Shown here: piece after piece, positions 58,987-64,000 of the stretch | Numbering within the stretch: the first letter of the stretch is position 1 | How the letters are laid out: the number at the start of each line of letters is the position of its first letter | Origin: Phocaeicola_A sp045647865 | GTDB taxonomy: Bacteria > Bacteroidota > Bacteroidia > Bacteroidales > Bacteroidaceae | DNA length: 64,000 nucleotides | Assembly (NCBI GenBank): GCA_045647865.1 | Contig: JAZRMW010000061.1 | Coordinates: 1 to 64,000, forward strand | Direction: 5' to 3' | Notes under the pieces: generated by a model | What the model saw: only the letters and a program-made list of their open reading frames with translations | Told to the model about the DNA's origin: nothing | Databases searched by the model: none | Program-made: the position numbers and the translations under genes

Positions 58987-59961
58987 CTATTTATTCCGAT
59001 CTACTACATAAGTAAGATAGGTAGTCAAAGCTGTGCGAACCGCCTCGTCAGTACATTGGACAAGCAACGTTCTGGCACGTTCAACTAAGCCATGCATTAC
59101 CTCATTTGCATACTCGATTCCCCCTTGTTGTTTTGTAAAATCCACAAGCAGCGCAATCTCGTCATCAGTCGCTTCATGACGTTTTACCTTTAGTGCCAAT
59201 TCATTCATTTCGCTATCATTCACCTTCTGCAAAGCATAAATGACAGGCAATGTCAGTTTTCCTTCACGCATGTCATTTCCTGTCGGTTTACCAATAGAGG
59301 CATCGGCAAAGTAGTCAAAAATATCATCCTTTATCTGGAAAGCATAACCTATCACTTCACCAATCATACGCGCCCATTCGGTCTGTTCTGTCGATGCACC
59401 GGCAGACAAAGCCCCCACTTGGGCACAGGTTTCGAACAGTACCCCCGTCTTCTTACGGATAATGTCAAAATAAACTTCTTCAGAAATAGCCTCATTGGCC
59501 ACTGTGGCCAATTGAAGAATTTCTCCTTCAGCCAAACGTTGCCCCAATTGCGAAATCAAGCGAATGATACGTACATCATTCGTCTGTGCACCGTGAAAAA
59601 GCGAAGTAGAAAGCAGATAATCACCCACGAGTACCGCAATTTTGTTATCAAACTCCGCATTTACCGAAGGCTGGCCGCGTCGTTCAGCACTGCTGTCCAC
59701 CACATCATCATGCACCAGACTGGCCGTGTGCAACAACTCCAACGAAGCTGCAGCATGAAACGTCTCATCCTCCACTTGACCAAAACACTTGGCCATCAAA
59801 AGCACCAGAATAGGACGCATCATCTTCCCCGTACGCTGACGGATATGGGTCAAGGCCTCCTCCAAAAGAGGATTATCGCTACTGAGAGACCTTTGAATGA
59901 GCGCACGCAACGCCTGCAATTCCGCCTCAATGGGTTTTGTTATGAGTTCCTTCTGAATCAT
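58987..59961 (-). CDS. long-chain polyprenyl diphosphate synthase
   Basis: The 324-aa enzyme has both aspartate-rich motifs of trans-prenyltransferases: LVHDDVVDSS (first) and FQIKDDIFDYF (second), with GKMMRP before the first. It extends farnesyl or geranylgeranyl diphosphate with isopentenyl units to make the side chain of menaquinone or a similar carrier. Product chain length cannot be read from the sequence. It is divergent from polA. Confidence 0.94.
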   Translation of the reverse strand: MIQKELITKPIEAELQALRALIQRSLSSDNPLLEEALTHIRQRTGKMMRPILVLLMAKCFGQVEDETFHAAASLELLHTASLVHDDVVDSSAERRGQPSVNAEFDNKIAVLVGDYLLSTSLFHGAQTNDVRIIRLISQLGQRLAEGEILQLATVANEAISEEVYFDIIRKKTGVLFETCAQVGALSAGASTEQTEWARMIGEVIGYAFQIKDDIFDYFADASIGKPTGNDMREGKLTLPVIYALQKVNDSEMNELALKVKRHEATDDEIALLVDFTKQQGGIEYANEVMHGLVERARTLLVQCTDEAVRTALTTYLTYVVDRNK

Positions 59962-59980
59962 TGTGCTTTCAATTTTGCGG

Positions 59981-59988
59981 CAAAATTA
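59981..59988 (-). promoter_or_regulatory. -7 promoter box for the polyprenyl synthase
   Basis: The minus strand reads TAATTTTG, 20 bp above the start codon. Confidence 0.55.
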
Positions 59989-60042
59989 GTAATAAAACAT
60001 CAAAGTAAAGAGCAATAATAGATGAAAGTCAGCAAAATTTAG

Positions 60043-60050
60043 TACTTTTG
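60043..60050 (+). promoter_or_regulatory. -7 promoter box for polA
   Basis: TACTTTTG, 126 bp upstream of polA; the leader would include the hairpin repeat at 60070-60165. Confidence 0.5.
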
Positions 60051-60069
60051 ACACGAAAATCAAGAATCA

Positions 60070-60165
60070 AGCTATGAGTGACGAGCTACGAACTGGTGAG
60101 TGACAAGTTCAACACTATCAGAAATGCAGTTCTTGCCACCCATAGTTTGTCACTCGTAGCTAAAA
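60070..60165. repeat. GAGCTACGA-type hairpin repeat upstream of polA
   Basis: AGCTATGAGTGACGAGCTAC at the left pairs with TTTGTCACTCGTAGCT at the right, with an inner CAAGTTC/GAACTTG-like loop. It is the fourth member of the family seen at 12228, 52275 and 54285, and lies in the putative polA leader. Confidence 0.65.
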
Positions 60166-60175
60166 AACAGACGAT

Positions 60176-62998
60176 ATGGAAAAACTTTTCCTCCTCGATG
60201 CATACGCGCTCATCTACCGCGCCTATTATGCGTTCATCAAGAATCCCCGTATCAACTCCAAGGGGATGAACACTTCGGCCATCTTCGGTTTTGTCAACAC
60301 ATTGGCCGATGTCATCAAACATCAGCAACCAACTCACCTTGGCGTGGCTTTCGACCCTTCAGGACCAACCTTCCGCCACGAAGCCTACGAACAGTATAAG
60401 GCACAACGCGAGGAGACCCCCGAAGCTATCCGCCTTTCTGTTCCTATAATCAAAGAGATTATATCCGCCTTCCGTATTCCTATTTTAGAAGTACCTGGCT
60501 ATGAGGCCGACGATGTGATTGGAACATTGGCAACCTCAGCCGGCGGGAAAGGTATCCTTACCTATATGATGACCCCAGACAAGGACTATGGTCAATTGGT
60601 AGGGCCCAATGTCTTTATGTACCGTCCGCGATACGGCGACAAGGATTTCGACGTGTTGGGAGTGGAAGAAGTAAAGGAAAAGTTCGGTATCGACCATCCT
60701 GAACAGGTGATTGACCTGTTAGGATTGATGGGCGACTCGTCAGACAATATCCCAGGCTGTCCCGGAGTAGGTGAAAAGACAGCACAGAAACTCATTGCCG
60801 AATTCGGAAGTATCGAAAACCTTTTGGCCAATACCGACCAATTGAAGGGAGCTCTCAAAAAGAAGGTAGAGGAACACGTAGAGGAAATCAAGTTCTCGCG
60901 CTTCCTGGCTACAATCAAAACGGATGTACCCATCGAACTCGATATGGAGAGCCTGCGCGTACAAGACCCCGATGAAGAGAAGCTACACACCCTGTTCGAG
61001 GAGTTGGAGTTCCGCAACTTGGCCGAACGGGTATTGGGCAATAAACCCAATACAACATCCGCCACAACAACCCCAACAAAGGGAAACCAAAAGAAATCCA
61101 AGCAGGACGACTCCCCTACTCTTTTTCAAACCGATTTCTTTGGCTTATTTGAAGACGAAAGTACAAGCGAACCCAAATATTCGAATCTCAGAGGCCTTGA
61201 AGACATTAAACACAACTATCAACTGGTTGACACAAAGGAGAAAAGAGACGAATTATTAAGAATTTTGCGGACATCCGATTTTCTTGTTCTGGATACAGAG
61301 ACCACGGGTACCGAACCGATGGCCTCGGAACTGGTAGGAATGAGCTTCAGCGTGGCCGAAGGCGAAGCATGGTATGTACCCGTACCTGCCGACCGGACTG
61401 AAGCCACAAACATCGTAGAAGAATTCCGCGATGTGCTCACTAACTCCAAAACCACCAAGGTAGGCCAAAACATCAAGTACGATCTGCTGATGTTGGCCCA
61501 ATATGGAGTGTGGCTCCAAGGTCCACTATTCGACACCATGGTTGCCCACTATGTACTCTCGCCCGAACTACACCATGGCATGGATTATCTGGCCGAAGTA
61601 CTTCTGCAATACCGTACAATTCCTATCGAACAACTTATCGGACCCAAGGGAAAAAACCAGAAAAACATGCGTGACCTCACCCCCGAAGAAGTCTATAAAT
61701 ACGCATGTGAAGATGCCGATGTCACGCTCAGATTGAAAAACGTATTGGAAAAACAACTCCACGAACAGGGAGTCTATGAACTTTTCCGCGACATAGAAAT
61801 GCCCCTCGTCCCCGTGCTTGCACAAATGGAATTCAATGGTGTGCGCATCGACACCAATGCCTTGCGCGAAACATCCACACTTTATACCGAACGACTCAAA
61901 GAAATCGAACAGGAAATCTACACTTTGGCCGGAATGTCGTTCAACATCGCCTCTCCCAAACAAGTGGGTGAAGTACTCTTCGACAATCTGAAAATCAGTG
62001 CTAAAGCCAAAAAGACGAAAGGAGGGCAATACTCCACCTCAGAAGAGGTGCTCGAAAGCATGCGCGATAAACACCCCGTAGTAGAAAAAATTCTCGACTA
62101 CAGAGGATTAAAAAAGCTTTTGGGAACTTACATCGACGCCCTACCCGCCCTCATCAATCCTCGTACAGGCCGCATACACACCTCGTTCAACCAGACGGTG
62201 ACAGCCACCGGGCGACTCAGTAGCAGCAATCCCAATCTGCAAAATATCCCTATCCGCAACGAAGAGGGACGCGAAATCCGCCGTGCCTTCATTCCCGATG
62301 ACGGATGCGAATTCTTCTCAGCCGACTATTCTCAAATCGAACTCCGCATCATGGCCCATCTCAGTGGCGATACCAACATGATGGAAGCCTTCCGCCTTGG
62401 CCAGGACATCCACACCGCCACCGCTGCAAAGGTCTATAAAGTGCCCCTCGCCGAAGTTACCCGCGAACAGCGTAGCAAGGCCAAAACAGCAAACTTCGGT
62501 ATCATTTATGGTATTTCTGCATTCGGTCTCAGCGAACGTATGCACGTGCCTGTAAAAGAAGCCAAAGAGCTGATTGAGGAGTATTTCCAAACCTATCCGC
62601 AAGTGAAAGCCTACATGGATAGCAGCATTGCATTGGCACGTGAAAAGGGCTACACCGAGACCATCTGCCAGCGCCGTTGCTACTTGCCGGACATCAATTC
62701 CCACAATGCCGTGGTGCGTGGCTATGCCGAGCGTAACGCCATCAATGCGCCCATCCAAGGCAGTGCAGCCGACATCATCAAGGTGGCCATGGCAAACATC
62801 CACCAACGCTTCCAACGCGAGGGAATCCGTTCAAAGATGCTCATTCAGGTGCACGACGAACTCAACTTCAGTGTCCTTCCCGAGGAGCGCGACCGTGTGA
62901 AGCGCATCGTCATCGAAGAGATGGAGGGAGCCTACCTGATGCAAGTCCCCCTACAAGCCGATTGCGGTTGGGGAAAGAATTGGTTGGAGGCACATTGA
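60176..62998 (+). CDS. polA: DNA polymerase I
   Basis: The 940-aa enzyme has an N-terminal 5'-3' exonuclease domain (about 1-290; LGVAFDPSGPTFRHE, GDSSDNIPGCPGVGEKTA), a 3'-5' exonuclease domain with the intact Exo I motif FLVLDTETTG, and a family A polymerase domain with motif A (SADYSQIELR), motif B (RSKAKTANFGIIYGIS) and motif C (QVHDELNF). It fills gaps in replication and excision repair. Confidence 0.98.
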   Translation: MEKLFLLDAYALIYRAYYAFIKNPRINSKGMNTSAIFGFVNTLADVIKHQQPTHLGVAFDPSGPTFRHEAYEQYKAQREETPEAIRLSVPIIKEIISAFRIPILEVPGYEADDVIGTLATSAGGKGILTYMMTPDKDYGQLVGPNVFMYRPRYGDKDFDVLGVEEVKEKFGIDHPEQVIDLLGLMGDSSDNIPGCPGVGEKTAQKLIAEFGSIENLLANTDQLKGALKKKVEEHVEEIKFSRFLATIKTDVPIELDMESLRVQDPDEEKLHTLFEELEFRNLAERVLGNKPNTTSATTTPTKGNQKKSKQDDSPTLFQTDFFGLFEDESTSEPKYSNLRGLEDIKHNYQLVDTKEKRDELLRILRTSDFLVLDTETTGTEPMASELVGMSFSVAEGEAWYVPVPADRTEATNIVEEFRDVLTNSKTTKVGQNIKYDLLMLAQYGVWLQGPLFDTMVAHYVLSPELHHGMDYLAEVLLQYRTIPIEQLIGPKGKNQKNMRDLTPEEVYKYACEDADVTLRLKNVLEKQLHEQGVYELFRDIEMPLVPVLAQMEFNGVRIDTNALRETSTLYTERLKEIEQEIYTLAGMSFNIASPKQVGEVLFDNLKISAKAKKTKGGQYSTSEEVLESMRDKHPVVEKILDYRGLKKLLGTYIDALPALINPRTGRIHTSFNQTVTATGRLSSSNPNLQNIPIRNEEGREIRRAFIPDDGCEFFSADYSQIELRIMAHLSGDTNMMEAFRLGQDIHTATAAKVYKVPLAEVTREQRSKAKTANFGIIYGISAFGLSERMHVPVKEAKELIEEYFQTYPQVKAYMDSSIALAREKGYTETICQRRCYLPDINSHNAVVRGYAERNAINAPIQGSAADIIKVAMANIHQRFQREGIRSKMLIQVHDELNFSVLPEERDRVKRIVIEEMEGAYLMQVPLQADCGWGKNWLEAH

Positions 62999-63089
62999 TA
63001 GCGCTTCCAACGAAACAAAATCAATGTACAAACAGTGCAAAAGTATTATCTTACCTCAGGGTAAGTTATTGAACGTTTCATGATTTTCA

Positions 63090-63161
63090 TTATTTCGCAT
63101 TTGAAGCGTTTTCACCCCACAACTCTTCAAAAGCATCCTTTTCGACAATGTCCGAAGGCAT
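63090..63161 (-). CDS. candidate 23-aa micro-ORF behind a conserved promoter block
   Basis: The frame encodes an acidic peptide beginning MPSDIVEKDAFEELW and starts 20 bp below the -7 box of the conserved block at 63152-63230. The corresponding frame after the other copy of the block (22826) is shifted by one base, so this may be a leader peptide or the remnant of a larger gene. No homologue is recognised. Confidence 0.25.
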   Translation of the reverse strand: MPSDIVEKDAFEELWGENASNAK

Positions 63162-63230
63162 AAACAGTTAAATGACACTACAAAAGTAGAGAAAATGTAT
63201 CACTGTAAACAGTAAACCAGTAAGTGTTAA
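63152..63230 (-). promoter_or_regulatory. conserved promoter-like block, copy 2
   Basis: The minus strand repeats the 22759-22836 block almost base for base, including the -7 box TACTTTTG (complement at 63181-63188), the upstream ACTTACTGGTTTACTGTT and the downstream TTTATGC start-codon region. Confidence 0.6.
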
Positions 63231-63298
63231 ATAAAAAACACGGAACGCCGCAGAGAGAAATCAAAAAGCCTTTGGAGAAAACTTACAGAACATCAGAG

Positions 63299-63395
63299 AA
63301 AAGTTTAATCAGCACTGATGATTACATAATCGCCACTGGTGATTACATGATTAGCACTGCTGATTATGTGATTAACACTGCTGATTAAACTTTTG
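63299..63395. repeat. array of four 21-bp palindromic units with 16-bp terminal inverted repeats
   Basis: Units start at 63308, 63329, 63350 and 63371, exactly 21 bp apart, with cores such as ATCAGCACTGAT and AGCACTGCTGAT. The ends are AAAAGTTTAATCAGCA (63299-63314) and its exact complement at 63380-63395. The layout (AAAGTTTAATC ends, four 21-bp units) matches the array at 14705-14816 although the unit cores differ. Confidence 0.9.
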
Positions 63396-63493
63396 ACTAA
63401 AGCCAAACTAAAAAAGAGGTAAGGAAAACCAATTTTAGAGTGAAGAGATAATGAATTAACGTGAGTTCGATATGAAGAGCGGAGTAGCTATAA

Positions 63494-63651
63494 CTTCTCC
63501 TCTGTTTATAGAGGAGGGGGGACCACCGCCCGAATAAGAATGGCGTGCGGTGGAGAAGTTCTGTTGGATTATTCGCTTTTTTCAACTCCTTCACCACTCG
63601 CCCACAGGTTGTTTGGGGCGGTGGTCCCCTTCCTCTATAAACAGAGGAAGA
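63494..63651. repeat. long GC-rich inverted-repeat element
   Basis: CTCCTCTGTTTATAGAGGAG followed by GGGGACCACCGCCC on the left is mirrored by GGGGCGGTGGTCCCC and TCCTCTATAAACAGAGGA on the right. Further complementary arms lie inside (GGTGGAGAAGTT and CAACTCCTTCACC). It can fold into a cloverleaf-like structure of about 158 nt. It has no coding frame and resembles the smaller element at 9685-9780. Confidence 0.75.
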
Positions 63652-63767
63652 GTGTTAGTTACTATTATTCATCATGTCTTTATATCAATTCACGTTGTAA
63701 TTAGATGATAAAAAGATGAAAGCGATGATTATTCTTTAATAAGTTTGTACATGTCAAAGTTTTGTCT

Positions 63768-63775
63768 TACTTTTG
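63768..63775 (+). promoter_or_regulatory. -7 promoter box for the last gene
   Basis: TACTTTTG, 57 bp upstream of the ATG at 63833. Confidence 0.5.
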
Positions 63776-63832
63776 TCCCAAGTAAAACTTAAATTTTCAA
63801 TTAGAGCTAAAAATCGAAAGTTTATATAAAAA

Positions 63833-64000
63833 ATGAAAAGAAGTAGGCGAATTAGCCCTTCTACAAGGCAAGTGCAATCAAAGAAGTACAGGGTTTGTTT
63901 CGCAGGTATTAGTACGGACGATATACTTGAAGTTACAATTACCCATAGTGAAATCCCATCATTTAAGGAAGTTCATAAATTTGAAGGAGAAGATCTTCAA
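63833..64000 (+). CDS. unknown protein (partial, N-terminal 56 codons)
   Basis: The frame opens at 63833 with a basic stretch (KRSRRISPSTRQVQSKK) and continues without a stop to the window end (VCFAGISTDDILEVTITHSE). There is no signal peptide. I do not recognise the family. The -7 box at 63768-63775 supports it as a real gene. Confidence 0.55.
   Translation, partial: MKRSRRISPSTRQVQSKKYRVCFAGISTDDILEVTITHSEIPSFKEVHKFEGEDLQ

Overview
The window is chromosomal DNA of a member of the Bacteroidota, most likely order Bacteroidales (Bacteroides/Phocaeicola/Prevotella-like). The reasons are the many TAnnTTTG -7 promoter boxes, the near absence of Shine-Dalgarno sites, GLPGLI-family proteins, TlpA-like lipoproteins with DUF4369-type N-termini, MacB/FtsX-type permeases of about 780-800 aa, M56-TonB fusions, and the conserved housekeeping set mnmG, apt, uvrC, dtd, mazG-like, deoC. 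No rRNA, tRNA, transposase, phage or CRISPR locus was found.

Layout. 1-9563: exported thioredoxin-fold (TlpA-like) proteins sharing related signal peptides, interleaved with two AAA+/DUF4143 ATPases. 9776-14644: two tandem orphan ABC permeases whose ends are nearly identical. 15216-18224: a large secreted GH10 xylanase. 18469-20005: an unusual ECF sigma factor that continues through a membrane segment into a TonB C-terminal domain, followed by a secreted near-copy of that TonB domain. 20221-22551: a third permease. 23069-25580: an ECF sigma / membrane anti-sigma-like / lipoprotein operon with 4-bp overlaps. 26041-26682: an exported nitroreductase. 27202-29669: mnmG, a perfect 16-bp parS-type site, then apt. 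29699-38426: a phosphate regulon, with PhoR/PhoB-type regulators divergent from porin-pstSCAB, then a Na/Pi cotransporter carrying its own PhoU-like domain. 38538-40358: uvrC. 40450-52782: an accessory block with a third DUF4143 ATPase, a structured-RNA candidate, GYF/CD225/DUF2752 small membrane proteins, a YhiM-like protein, and a GLPGLI / outer-membrane barrel / M56-TonB / BlaI module. 53286-57053: a TonB-domain protein, dtd, mazG-like, a bile-salt-hydrolase-like gene and deoC. 57347-62998: a metallophosphoesterase, an unknown exported protein, a polyprenyl synthase and polA. A truncated unknown gene ends the window.

The most unusual signal is in the intergenic DNA. At least six intergenic regions hold small arrays of 3-6 short motifs spaced almost exactly 21, 22 or 33 bp apart (multiples of the DNA helical repeat). 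The motif sequence differs at every locus, and it is usually palindromic or alternates orientation. Two arrays (14705-14816, 63299-63395) share one design: four 21-bp units bounded by 16-17 bp inverted repeats with related ends. Separately, all three DUF4143 ATPase genes are preceded by direct repeats with a 32-33 bp period. Two minus-strand promoters carry the same 15-bp palindrome exactly 62 bp upstream of the -7 box. Two phosphate-regulon promoters carry 11-bp-spaced half-sites at identical distances from the -7 box.
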